The notes under the pieces were generated by a model. It was not told the origin of the DNA. It saw only the letters and a list, made by a program, of their open reading frames with translations, and did not search any database. A stretch of 10,062 nt of DNA from JAZNQL01 sp045531205 (GTDB lineage Bacteria; Bacillota; Clostridia; UMGS1883; UMGS1540). The position numbers were made by a program, and so were the translations under genes. Below are positions 1 to 7,195 of this stretch, piece by piece (within the stretch, counting starts at the first letter, position 1; each line of letters begins with the position of its first letter). The DNA is taken from the NCBI GenBank assembly GCA_045531205.1, contig JAZSDN010000009.1, forward strand, positions 1-10,062. The letters are read 5' to 3'.

Positions 1-85
1 ATATGTATCTTTTAAGCCAACCGAAGCGTAAATCCGTCCATTCTTCAGGACGCATACTTCTTCTTACAACTTTAATATGTGCCAT
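1..85 (-). CDS. N-terminal fragment of an unrecognised protein, cut by the left edge
   Basis: Seen: an ATG at 85 opens a frame that stays open for 28 codons to the window edge, beginning MAHIKVVRRS and rich in Arg/Lys and Trp. A strong ribosome site (GAGGAGG) sits 7 nt upstream of the ATG. The gene starts 17 nt after the stop of the NifU-like gene on the same strand, so it is most likely the third gene of the pgcA operon. I do not recognise the family from these residues and assign no function. The ribosome site and spacing make the start itself quite secure. Confidence 0.6.
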   Translation of the reverse strand, partial: MAHIKVVRRSMRPEEWTDLRFGWLKRYI

Positions 86-102
86 AAATATGCCTCCTCA
101 AA

Positions 103-339
103 TTAGTCCTTATCCCAGAAGAATGGTTTCTTTTTCTGTGCAATAACTTTTACACATTCGCCCATGTCTCGCATAACTTCACTTTCAATCCAAGCAAGGC
201 AACGGTCAACGATAAGGCATTTTGAACATTCACCTTGTAAAAGTACGGTGAGATTTCCGTTTTCGTATGATACAAAATCAATTTCTCCACCATCACCCTG
301 AAGTTTTGGCTTGATTATATTGTTTATGTAGTCTTTCAT
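103..339 (-). CDS. NifU-like (NifU C-terminal domain) Fe-S protein, 78 aa
   Basis: The whole 78-residue protein corresponds to the NifU C-terminal domain (the Nfu scaffold domain), which in this family binds a labile Fe-S cluster and hands it to apo-proteins in the cytoplasm. Seen: the family opening 'I-x-P-x-L-Q-x-DGGEI-x-F' at residues 9-22 and the cluster motif GECSKC with Cys38 and Cys41 (CxxC). It lacks the Pro-Ser-Ser-Thr that usually follows CxxC, and has two further cysteines, Cys47 and Cys62. It starts 2 nt after the stop of the sugar mutase, with a modest GAGGG ribosome site inside the end of that gene, so it is translated from the same mRNA. No Isc/Suf genes are visible in the window. 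The domain call is fairly secure; the role as carrier is inferred from the family. Confidence 0.8.
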   Translation of the reverse strand: MKDYINNIIKPKLQGDGGEIDFVSYENGNLTVLLQGECSKCLIVDRCLAWIESEVMRDMGECVKVIAQKKKPFFWDKD

Positions 340-341
340 AA

Positions 342-1982
342 TTAACCCTCAATTTCCTTTTTGAGAATAGCACGGATGTTTTCGAGTTTTTCTGTTGCCT
401 GAGTCTTTGTTTCGCCACACATTGAGTAATAAACTTTAAGTTTTGGCTCCGTGCCTGACGGACGGACTGCAATCCAACTACCGTCTGTAAATGTGTATTT
501 AAGCACATTCTCCTTTGGCAAATCGTCAATTCCCTTTGAGTAGTCAAGAACATTTTTGATATTTTCAAAGAGTGTTGTGCCATTTTCACGCATATTTGTC
601 ATTATGCTCTGAATTTTTTCTGCACCATCCTTGCCTTTAAGCACAAAAGTATCAAGTGCATCAAGATAAAAGCCGAATTTATCATAAATTGCATTAAGAG
701 CATCAACAAGTGTTCTTCCCTGATTCTTGTGATATGCTGCCATCTGGCAAATTAGCATTGAAGAAACAACTGCATCCTTATCCCTTGCGTGAGTGCCAAC
801 AAGATAGCCGTAAGATTCTTCGTAACCGATTATAAATTCTTTATCTTTGTTTATCTCATATCTGCCGATTTGGTCGCCGATATACTTAAATCCCGTGAGA
901 GTGTCAACAATCTGTAGTCCGTAGCTTCTTGCAATATCTGCACCAAGTTCACTTGTAACGATTGTCTTTACAAGTGTTGATTTTTCATTTAATTCATTCT
1001 TTTTATGTGAAAGCACAAAATCAACAAGTAATGCACCAATCTGATTACCTGTCATAAGCACGTATTCGCCGTTGTGAAGAACTGCGGTACCAACGCGGTC
1101 ACAGTCAGGGTCCGTGCCTAAAACCAAATCTGCATTTTCCTGTTTTGCCTGCTCAATACCGATTGTCAAAGCATCTTTTTCTTCGGGGTTTGGTGAACGG
1201 ACTGTGCTGAAATTACCGTCGGGTAATTCCTGACTCTTTACGATTGAAACATTCATTCCCTCAAGTGCTTTTCTTACAGGAATATTACCTGACCCGTGAA
1301 GTGCTGTATAAACAATTTTAAGGTCTGATTTTTCTTCATAGATTGTTTGTTTTTTTACTTCTTTAATGAATTCATCAAGGACCTCGTCACCGATTACAAC
1401 GATTTTACCATCATTGACTGCACTCTCAAAATCATCAACTGCAACTGCCTTTAAATCTGTAACTGCATTTACAAATTCAATAACCTGACTTGCAAACTGT
1501 GGTACTAACTGGCAACCTTTTTCGTCATAAATTTTATATCCGTTATATTCCTTTGGGTTGTGACTTGCGGTGAGTACAATACCACCGTTACAACCTAAAT
1601 ACTTTGCAGTAAATGAAAGTACGGGTGTTGGCATAAGTGTATCATAGATATAAACCTTAATTCCGTTAGCAGATAAAACACCTGCTGCAACTTTAGAAAA
1701 ATACTGTGAGTTATTTCGCGAGTCATAAGCGATTGCAACGCTTATGTCACCTTGGAAACGGCTCTTTAAATAATCTGCATATCCCTTTGTCGCTTTTGCG
1801 ATTGTGTATCTGTTCATTCGGTTAGGACCAGCACCCATAATTCCGCGAAGTCCGCCCGTGCCGAACTCTAATTCCTTATAAAATCTGTCTTCAATTTCTT
1901 TTTCATCGGTGATAGAAAGAAGTTCCGCTTTAGTTTCTTCATCAAAAGAACACCAAAGGTCAAATTTTTCTTTTATTGTCAT
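342..1982 (-). CDS. pgcA: Phosphoglucomutase/phosphomannomutase (alpha-D-phosphohexomutase, PgcA type)
   Basis: Interconverts glucose-1-phosphate and glucose-6-phosphate (or the mannose equivalents) through a phosphoserine enzyme in the cytoplasm, linking glycolysis to UDP-glucose and cell-envelope sugars. All four family loops are present (numbered from an upstream in-frame ATG at 2006): GTGGLRG at 49-55, catalytic TASHNP with Ser148, Mg-binding DPDCDR at 299-304, sugar loop GYEESYG at 394-400 and phosphate loop RPSGTEPK at 515-522. Length (546 aa) is a little below B. subtilis PgcA. Start choice: the ATG at 1982 has GGAG 8 nt upstream, while the ATG at 2006 has no convincing ribosome site and lies only about 8 nt from the predicted transcription start. 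First gene of an operon with the NifU-like gene. Glucose versus mannose preference cannot be read from sequence. Confidence 0.93.
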   Translation of the reverse strand: MTIKEKFDLWCSFDEETKAELLSITDEKEIEDRFYKELEFGTGGLRGIMGAGPNRMNRYTIAKATKGYADYLKSRFQGDISVAIAYDSRNNSQYFSKVAAGVLSANGIKVYIYDTLMPTPVLSFTAKYLGCNGGIVLTASHNPKEYNGYKIYDEKGCQLVPQFASQVIEFVNAVTDLKAVAVDDFESAVNDGKIVVIGDEVLDEFIKEVKKQTIYEEKSDLKIVYTALHGSGNIPVRKALEGMNVSIVKSQELPDGNFSTVRSPNPEEKDALTIGIEQAKQENADLVLGTDPDCDRVGTAVLHNGEYVLMTGNQIGALLVDFVLSHKKNELNEKSTLVKTIVTSELGADIARSYGLQIVDTLTGFKYIGDQIGRYEINKDKEFIIGYEESYGYLVGTHARDKDAVVSSMLICQMAAYHKNQGRTLVDALNAIYDKFGFYLDALDTFVLKGKDGAEKIQSIMTNMRENGTTLFENIKNVLDYSKGIDDLPKENVLKYTFTDGSWIAVRPSGTEPKLKVYYSMCGETKTQATEKLENIRAILKKEIEG

Positions 1983-2020
1983 ATTATCAAGCTCCTTTTC
2001 GGGCATATTCTCTTACCATA

Positions 2021-2049
2021 ATATTACACTAAAAACAAATCACTGTCAA
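2021..2049 (-). promoter_or_regulatory. Sigma-A promoter of the pgcA operon
   Basis: On the minus strand: -35 TTGACA (2044-2049), 17-nt spacer, -10 TAATAT (2021-2026). This is a perfect -35 with near-perfect -10 and ideal spacing. Transcription should start near 2013-2014, leaving a leader of about 30 nt before the ATG at 1982. Confidence 0.8.
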
Positions 2050-2057
2050 ACAAAATA

Positions 2058-2067
2058 GTTGTACAAC
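2058..2067. promoter_or_regulatory. Possible operator palindrome upstream of the pgcA promoter
   Basis: GTTGTACAAC is a perfect 10-bp palindrome lying 8 bp upstream of the -35 element. Its position would suit an activator or repressor, but it is short, does not match the cre consensus, and may be chance. Confidence 0.25.
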
Positions 2068-2197
2068 ATCTATCCTTTTTATATTTTTAAGCCTTAAACA
2101 ATTGGAGTATATAAGGGTAATTTGTAATTCGGGATATGGACCACCGTGTTTCATAATTACAGATTGGCCGTTCCGGTGCATTGCAAAGTATGAGTTA
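2068..2197. other. Gene-free stretch between the gerAC stop and the pgcA promoter
   Basis: About 130 bp with no supported gene. I see no hairpin followed by a T-run, so no standard terminator for the gerA operon. Two short inverted repeats interleave: TGTAATT (2123-2129) with AATTACA (2155-2161), and CACCG (2142-2146) with CGGTG (2174-2178). They could fold as a weak pseudoknot in the gerA 3' transcript. Confidence 0.4.
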
Positions 2198-3343
2198 TTA
2201 AACAACAAATTCGTGACCTATTCGCCTGATTTCAAGTTTTACCTCTACTTCATAATTGCTGTTTTCCAATACGGTGTCAAGATTATTTTCATTCTGCTTG
2301 AAAAAATCGGTTTCATTTATATACAAAAGCCTTCCAAAGCCCACTGCATCACTGTTGTATCCGTTGTACATCTTGTAAATCAGCTTTTCTGTTTCGCCTT
2401 TTATATAACTTTCCCCTGTACTGCTTATGGTATCAATTTCCCGTATTTCCATCTCCGATGAAACACCGCCATTAATCTCCGTAATGTCCGCCTTAAGGCT
2501 TATTCTGATTTTAAACACGGGTTTCCCGTTTATCAAACTGACTTTTCTTGTTGTTTTGGCATTTATAATATTAAGTGACACCTTTTCATTTTCATCATAA
2601 TCATAGGAAAGAGCAGAATTATTTATCCTGTCACAAAGCATATTGAAGAAAACTGTTTCATCTTTTGAAATCTTTTCTCGGTATTTTGTGTTGTTAAAAA
2701 GTGCCGTGCCTGTTATCTCAATCGTTTTTTCCTTATCGGATTCTGCTACGGACAGTAAGGGAATTGCAAAATCCTTTGTGCTAGAATTATACCTGTTGAT
2801 TAGTTCATATAACTGAATTTTAAAAATCCGACCATCATATTCACTTGAGTTTATTGCAACTGCAATATTCCCCGCACTTATATATTCCTCACCGTTTTTT
2901 GCTTCAAGAATTTCACTCGCTGTTTTTTCCGCCGCCGCAATACAAACGGATGAGCTGTTTTCTACATCACGGACAAAAAAGTCTATTACATCATCCATAT
3001 TTTCCTCGGTAATGCTTTTACCGAGAATTATAATGCGATTTTGGGAATATAGCGGTACCTTGCCTTCTTTTTCCGTAACACCCTTTATTGCACTATAAAT
3101 TGTATCCCCCTGCAATTTAAAAGTTTTCAAGGGTGGTTGAGATGCACCTTCCGAGGAGGAGGCAGACTGTGCATTGGTGTCAATTGCCTGAATTGTCACA
3201 GTGTAATCGCCACTGTCCTCCACATCAATTCCCACACCTTGAATCACAAGACGATTTCGAATATCTTTTTTATATATCTCACTCTCATTAAATGTAAAAG
3301 CAGAAACAATTAATGCAAGTAAAACTACGCCGATTTTTCGCAT
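2198..3343 (-). CDS. gerAC: Ger(x)C family spore germination protein (GerAC subunit), lacking the lipobox Cys
   Basis: C subunit of a GerA-type germinant receptor, normally a lipoprotein on the outer face of the spore inner membrane. Seen: a hydrophobic N-terminus (about 4-18), the family segment 'IRNRLVIQGVGIDVE' near 28-42, an N-terminal Ger(x)C domain to about 200 and the C-terminal domain from about 207 to 375, ending in the typical 'VEVKLEIRR'. Length 381 aa is normal. Odd: relatives carry L-x-G-C-W just before this segment; here the region reads IVSAFTFNESE with no cysteine. The only cysteines are 134 and 237. V-S-A at 13-15 could serve signal peptidase I, or the segment may stay as an anchor. 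It overlaps the end of gerAB by 19 bp, and GAGG lies 8 nt before the ATG, which supports this start. Confidence 0.88.
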   Translation of the reverse strand: MRKIGVVLLALIVSAFTFNESEIYKKDIRNRLVIQGVGIDVEDSGDYTVTIQAIDTNAQSASSSEGASQPPLKTFKLQGDTIYSAIKGVTEKEGKVPLYSQNRIIILGKSITEENMDDVIDFFVRDVENSSSVCIAAAEKTASEILEAKNGEEYISAGNIAVAINSSEYDGRIFKIQLYELINRYNSSTKDFAIPLLSVAESDKEKTIEITGTALFNNTKYREKISKDETVFFNMLCDRINNSALSYDYDENEKVSLNIINAKTTRKVSLINGKPVFKIRISLKADITEINGGVSSEMEIREIDTISSTGESYIKGETEKLIYKMYNGYNSDAVGFGRLLYINETDFFKQNENNLDTVLENSNYEVEVKLEIRRIGHEFVV

Positions 3344-4413
3344 CCTTTTTTCCTCTTTTCCAAAAACAATACACCTGACGGAAGCAGAATAACCGTAATA
3401 ATTGTCAGGATTATTTTTATTGTACTGTTGTCAATAATTACAAATCGCTTAATCTGTCCCGAAACAAAAAGATTTGCCACTGTGGTCAGAACACCTATTA
3501 CAACAATGTATGTTACTCTTTTGAATTTTCCGAAATATGTTGTTAACAGGTCTGACTGAAGATAAATAAGCAATCCTGCTTTAATAAATGCGCACATAAT
3601 CCATACACTTGTAAAAACAGCATCAAGACGACTGAACATTGCAAATTCAGCAAGACTTGCAAGTGTGTGAAAGGGAAAAAGCTGTGTAGTTGCGTAATTT
3701 CCCATAACCGTACAGGCAAAGAAAAACATAACCGCCATTAACAATGTTTGCAAAATCAGCCAGATGAAAAATCCTTTTTTAACATCTCCTTTGACTCTTG
3801 GTAACATAAGAGCAATTATTGCATATTCAACAGTCTGTCCTACAGAGTCAATTGCCACTTTCACCACAGGCTTTACTCCGTTGTACAGAATTGGTGTAAG
3901 ATTTAAAAAATCCACCTTTTCAACAAGGGTCAGCATAATAAAGCACAAAGCTGACACCACAAAAAATAATGAAATAACCGAGCCTCGTGCCAATGGCTCA
4001 AAGCCCAGATATGCTCCGTAACAACAGAGAATTACAGCAAATATAAGAATGTATTTCAGGTCAGTTTCAGGAAAAACAACCGTACCTGTAAAAAGGTCAA
4101 GACGCGCAATCGTCACAACTGTAAAATAAAAGAAAAAACACACATATATTATTGAGATTATTTTTGCAAAAACCTTTGACCTGCCTTTTGCTATATCCAA
4201 TAAATTCTTATTTGTATTCTCTTTGTATAAAAAATACAGCGGAAGCATTATAACCGTACCTATTGCAATCCTGAAAATCGGTTGAATAAGCATATCTGAC
4301 AGACGAATGTTTTCTGTATATGATGACAAATATGTTACCGTAGTAAGTGTACGGCTTAAAAACAACATTGTAAAAAACTGAAAAGCACTTATTTTCCCTT
4401 TTGAAAGTTCCAT
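3325..4413 (-). CDS. gerAB: GerAB family endospore germination permease
   Basis: B subunit of the germinant receptor: a polytopic inner-membrane protein of the amino acid/polyamine/organocation transporter fold that, in studied receptors, holds the germinant-binding pocket. Seen: 362 aa, the usual length, with about ten hydrophobic segments (for example 12-30, 46-63, 83-104, 119-136, 144-164, 192-205, 214-237, 264-285, 299-317, 331-350). Family features include the 'YGAYLGFEPLARG' loop at 132-144 and 'FPFHTLASLAEF..FSRLDAVF' at 246-267. It starts 1 nt after the gerAA stop, with GGAG 7 nt upstream inside gerAA, and its end overlaps gerAC, so the three subunits are translationally coupled. The germinant cannot be deduced from sequence. 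Confidence 0.92.
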   Translation of the reverse strand: MELSKGKISAFQFFTMLFLSRTLTTVTYLSSYTENIRLSDMLIQPIFRIAIGTVIMLPLYFLYKENTNKNLLDIAKGRSKVFAKIISIIYVCFFFYFTVVTIARLDLFTGTVVFPETDLKYILIFAVILCCYGAYLGFEPLARGSVISLFFVVSALCFIMLTLVEKVDFLNLTPILYNGVKPVVKVAIDSVGQTVEYAIIALMLPRVKGDVKKGFFIWLILQTLLMAVMFFFACTVMGNYATTQLFPFHTLASLAEFAMFSRLDAVFTSVWIMCAFIKAGLLIYLQSDLLTTYFGKFKRVTYIVVIGVLTTVANLFVSGQIKRFVIIDNSTIKIILTIITVILLPSGVLFLEKRKKGCEKSA

Positions 4414-4414
4414 T

Positions 4415-5920
4415 TTATTTCTCCAATTTATTTACTTGCATTCTTCGCTTACCCATTTTTTTCCAACCCGACCTTAAAATTAAATCACGCCAGGCCCCCG
4501 CCTTTGTCGGTGATAACGGCGAAGTAAACGGTACACCATAAGGATTTATAGCCGATGCATTTATCAACACAGCAGCAAAGCAGAGCATAATTCCGTAAAG
4601 CCCCGACAAACCGCCGACAATAATAAAAGCAAAACGTAAAATCGCCACAGATTCATAAAGAGTTGAAACCACAAAAGAACTTACTGCAGTAAGTCCTACC
4701 ACAATAAGCATTGGGGCTGACAAAATTCCCGCTGTTACGGCAGATTCACCAATTACCAATGCACCTACAATTGAAATTGCGTGACCAACAGATTTAGGCA
4801 TACGGAGTCCTGCTTCACGGACAATTTCGTAAATGAGGTGAATGCACAATGCCTCAAACATAACCGGTAAAGGTGTTCGGCTTTCCTGACCTGTAATACC
4901 AAAAATCATAGTTTCAGGAATGATTTCCTGATGAAATGTACAGACTGCAACATAGAGTCCCGGCAAAAAAACGCTGAAAAGAAATGATATTATCTTAAGC
5001 ACGCGGATAAAGGATGCGTAAAATGGTCTTTTAAGATAATCGTCAAGGGAATGAAAATGCTCAATAAAAAGATATGGCACGATTAAGGCATTTGGCGTAC
5101 CATCAACGATAATGCAAATTTTTCCTTCACTTATTTTTGCCGTCAGCACATCGGGTCTTTCGGTAAATCCTACCCCGCTGAAGATTGACGGATATTTTGT
5201 ATCTAAAAAGGGTTGAAGATAACCCGAACCTAAAACTGTATCAACGGTGGCATTTTTAAGTCTTTCCACTACTCTGTCCAGCATTTTTTTATCAACTCTG
5301 TCGGACATATAACATACACAGGCACGGGTTTTTGTGGTGGTTCCGACCTCCACAATCTGAGTTTTAAAAACAGGATTTCTTACACGACGGCGAATCATCG
5401 TCACATTATCTTTAAAACTTTCAACAAATGCTTCACGTGAGCCACGCTCCTGCATTTCTGTTGAAGGTTCAAGGACTGCTCTTTTCGGAAATCCCTGAAC
5501 ACCGAACATAATGACAAAATGGGAGCCTTCAGTAAGCATTATTATACTTCCGTAAATAGCTTCACGGATTGCCTCGTCAATGTCGTTTGTAATAGATTTA
5601 TCAATACTTGCGGATACCTTATCTGCAGCAGAATAGATTAACTTATCCCCTGTTTCTTCGGTAAAATCCGCTTCAATAATGGGCAAAACCACTTGTTCGG
5701 TTGCAAGAAGGCTATCACACATTCCATCAACCATAACAAAATAAACCTCTTTACCTGAGGCATTATATTTTCTGTATTTAACGTCAAAGGCATCGCCGAA
5801 CTGTTGCTTTATATACATTACATTTTTTTGCAAATCAGCAGATACAAACCTTTTTTCTGTACTGCCGTTATCTTCAACGGTTATTTCATCTATCTTTTTC
5901 TGAAACCACTCTTCGCTCAT
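4415..5920 (-). CDS. gerAA: GerA family spore germination protein (GerAA subunit)
   Basis: A subunit of the germinant receptor in the spore inner membrane; in studied receptors it oligomerises into the ion-conducting part. Seen (numbered from the upstream in-frame ATG at 5932): a soluble N-terminal domain to about 300, with the conserved 'EPSTEMQERGSREAF...N..MIRRR' block at 155-183 and 'VDGTPNALIVPYLF' at 277-290. The membrane domain runs from about 308 to 462 and includes 'EIVREAGLRMPKSVG' at 369-383 and 'ISIVGALVIGESAV' at 386-399. Length of about 500 aa is standard. Start: I prefer the ATG at 5920 (protein MSEEW...), with GGTGA 5 nt upstream; the ATG at 5932 would add MVIF. First gene of gerAA-AB-AC and divergent from the DUF421 gene. 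No confident sporulation-sigma promoter was found for it. Confidence 0.92.
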   Translation of the reverse strand: MSEEWFQKKIDEITVEDNGSTEKRFVSADLQKNVMYIKQQFGDAFDVKYRKYNASGKEVYFVMVDGMCDSLLATEQVVLPIIEADFTEETGDKLIYSAADKVSASIDKSITNDIDEAIREAIYGSIIMLTEGSHFVIMFGVQGFPKRAVLEPSTEMQERGSREAFVESFKDNVTMIRRRVRNPVFKTQIVEVGTTTKTRACVCYMSDRVDKKMLDRVVERLKNATVDTVLGSGYLQPFLDTKYPSIFSGVGFTERPDVLTAKISEGKICIIVDGTPNALIVPYLFIEHFHSLDDYLKRPFYASFIRVLKIISFLFSVFLPGLYVAVCTFHQEIIPETMIFGITGQESRTPLPVMFEALCIHLIYEIVREAGLRMPKSVGHAISIVGALVIGESAVTAGILSAPMLIVVGLTAVSSFVVSTLYESVAILRFAFIIVGGLSGLYGIMLCFAAVLINASAINPYGVPFTSPLSPTKAGAWRDLILRSGWKKMGKRRMQVNKLEK

Positions 5921-6003
5921 AAAAATCACCATTCATATCATTTACCTTTATTTACAGAATATTACTCTATATGCGGGTAAAAATACGAATGGTGATTTTT
6001 ATG
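5918..6003. repeat. Perfect 17-bp inverted repeat carrying the start codons of both divergent genes
   Basis: GAATGGTGATTTTTATG lies on the plus strand at 5987-6003 and, in mirror image, on the minus strand at 5934-5918, with 52 bp between the arms. Each arm holds GGTGA plus an ATG: the gerAA start (5920) and the DUF421 start (6001). The similarity continues imperfectly outward (GGTAAA plus 1-2 nt plus ATA on both sides). Both arms are read in the same frame and would encode MVIFM if translation began at the upstream ATG of each arm. Confidence 0.85.
5957..5985 (+). promoter_or_regulatory. Possible sigma-F-like promoter of the DUF421-DUF4363 operon
   Basis: GGTAAAAATA at 5976-5985 fits the Bacillus sigma-F -10 pattern GGnnAnAHTR at every position. 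GAATA at 5957-5961 is one mismatch from GYATA, with a 14-nt spacer. Against it, transcription would start near 5991-5993, at the very edge of the ribosome site. The region is AT-rich, so chance is possible. Confidence 0.3.
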
Positions 6004-6675
6004 TTTGTTACTTTAATCAGGACAATTGTCCTTTATCTTCTTGCAATAGTCAGTATCCGTGTTATGGGCAAAAGGCAAATCGGTGAACTTCAGCCCTCTG
6101 ATTTAGTTGTAACGTTACTCATCTCGCAAATTATTTCAATTCCGATTCAAGATACGGATATTCCCCTTGTAAACACTCTAATCCCGATATTTCTCCTTGT
6201 TGGATTTGAGATTTTAACGTCAGTTTTAAATATGAAAAGCATTAAATTTCGTTCATTTATGCAAGGTCATCCTGTAGTCATAATCAATGACGGAAACTTA
6301 AATCAAAAGCTACTAAAGGATTTACGTTTTACCATAGATGATTTACTTGAAGCTCTCCGACAAAAAGATGTTTTTGACATTTCTCAGGTGCAATACGCTG
6401 TTGTAGAAACAAACGGGCAAATCAGCGTGCTTTTAAAAACAGAATACGATACCGTATCAAGGGAAGATTTAAACCTGAATCCCGCCCCGCAAGGGTTTAA
6501 ATGTACGGTTGTAATTGACGGAAAAATCGTTACACAGGATTTTAAGATTTGCAATATGAACAAAAATAAGGTGCATAGTATTGCAAAAAAAGAAAACCTG
6601 CAAATACAAGATATTATGCTTATGACTGTTGATGCCGCCGGTAATCACACAATTATAAAAAAGGAGAAAACATGA
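6001..6675 (+). CDS. DUF421 (YetF-like) membrane protein
   Basis: Family: DUF421/YetF-type proteins, with N-terminal membrane helices and a small C-terminal alpha/beta domain. In B. subtilis some members sit in the spore inner membrane and affect spore resistance and permeability. Seen (numbered from the ATG at 6001, 224 aa): helices at about 4-21, 33-48 and 56-77, the signature 'MGKRQIGELQPSDLVV' at 22-37, and 'RSFMQGHPVVIINDG' from 74 opening the soluble domain. Start: an ATG at 5971 gives ten extra residues, but family members typically begin MFVTLIRT, and GGTGA precedes the ATG at 6001. It overlaps the DUF4363 gene by 4 bp (ATGA) and is divergent from gerAA. The molecular activity is unknown. 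Confidence 0.88.
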   Translation: MFVTLIRTIVLYLLAIVSIRVMGKRQIGELQPSDLVVTLLISQIISIPIQDTDIPLVNTLIPIFLLVGFEILTSVLNMKSIKFRSFMQGHPVVIINDGNLNQKLLKDLRFTIDDLLEALRQKDVFDISQVQYAVVETNGQISVLLKTEYDTVSREDLNLNPAPQGFKCTVVIDGKIVTQDFKICNMNKNKVHSIAKKENLQIQDIMLMTVDAAGNHTIIKKEKT

Positions 6676-7052
6676 AAAGAATAATTATTGCTGTTTCTGC
6701 CATTCTTGGTGCATTTGCCATCTCGTTTTCGGGATATTTTTTAGTAGATAATGCCTGTAAAAAACTTGAAATTCATTTACAAAGTATCTGCGCTGTTGCA
6801 CAGAATGACGAAACGGAAAAAGCTGTCGACCTGTCTGAAGATGCAATTTCACTCTGGGAGGATGTCCACGGCCTTGTGGAAAGCTTTATCCGTCACGAAG
6901 AAACTGATAAACTTGAAGAATTGATAAAAAGCCTTCCTGTATATGCCGGGCAAGGTAATATGGAAAGACTTGAACAACAGGCTGATTTGGCAATTGACGA
7001 AATACACCATTTAATTCGCAGTGAAAAACCAATAATCAGCAATATTTTTTAG
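6672..7052 (+). CDS. DUF4363 family membrane-anchored protein
   Basis: 126 aa with one N-terminal hydrophobic segment (about 4-25), acting as anchor or uncleaved signal, followed by a charged, mostly helical domain placed outside the cytoplasmic membrane. Seen: conserved-looking 'LWEDVHGLVESFIRHEE' at 61-77, then 'NMERLEQQADLAIDEIHHL' near 96-114. From memory of the family this matches DUF4363, which is commonly found next to a DUF421 gene in Clostridia. The ATGA overlap with the DUF421 gene and GGAG 6 nt upstream show coupled translation, so the two products probably work together, perhaps as a complex. No enzymatic motif is visible and the function is unknown. Confidence 0.8.
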   Translation: MKRIIIAVSAILGAFAISFSGYFLVDNACKKLEIHLQSICAVAQNDETEKAVDLSEDAISLWEDVHGLVESFIRHEETDKLEELIKSLPVYAGQGNMERLEQQADLAIDEIHHLIRSEKPIISNIF

Positions 7053-7074
7053 TTATTTAATCAGAATTTATCTA

Positions 7075-7110
7075 ATAAAAAAAGAGAATACGCAATCTGC
7101 GTACTCTCTT
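7075..7110 (-). terminator. Rho-independent terminator after tRNA-Lys
   Basis: Arms 7082-7094 and 7098-7110 pair over 13 positions (one G-U in the minus-strand RNA) around a 3-nt loop. On the minus strand the stem is followed by an almost pure U-run (7083-7077). It begins 4 nt after the tRNA 3' end. Read on the plus strand it has no T-run, so it should not stop the DUF421 operon well. Confidence 0.85.
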
Positions 7111-7113
7111 AAC

Positions 7114-7189
7114 TGGTGATCCACCGGAGATTCGAACTCCGGACACCTTGATTAAAAGTCAAGTGCTCTGCCAACTGAGCTAGTGGATC
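7114..7189 (-). tRNA. tRNA-Lys (UUU), CCA encoded
   Basis: A 76-nt cloverleaf. Acceptor arms are GATCCAC/GTGGATC, the D stem GCTC/GAGC, the anticodon stem CTTGA/TCAAG with loop CTTTTAA (anticodon UUU, lysine), and the T arm CGGAG-TTCGAAT-CTCCG. The discriminator is A and the 3' CCA is in the genome (7114-7116). It lies 28 nt downstream of the secG stop on the same strand, with no clear promoter of its own in between, so it may be processed from a secG-tRNA transcript. Confidence 0.96.
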
Positions 7190-7195
7190 ATATAT

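Noticed and set aside
293..589. Minus-strand 98-codon frame across the pgcA/nifU junction
   Set aside because: Out-of-frame reading of the conserved mutase C-terminus, with no ribosome site.
2102..2461. Plus-strand open frame of 119 codons overlapping the end of gerAC
   Set aside because: Most of it is the reverse of gerAC coding sequence, there is no ribosome site, and the product resembles no family. The GerC frame is clearly the real one.
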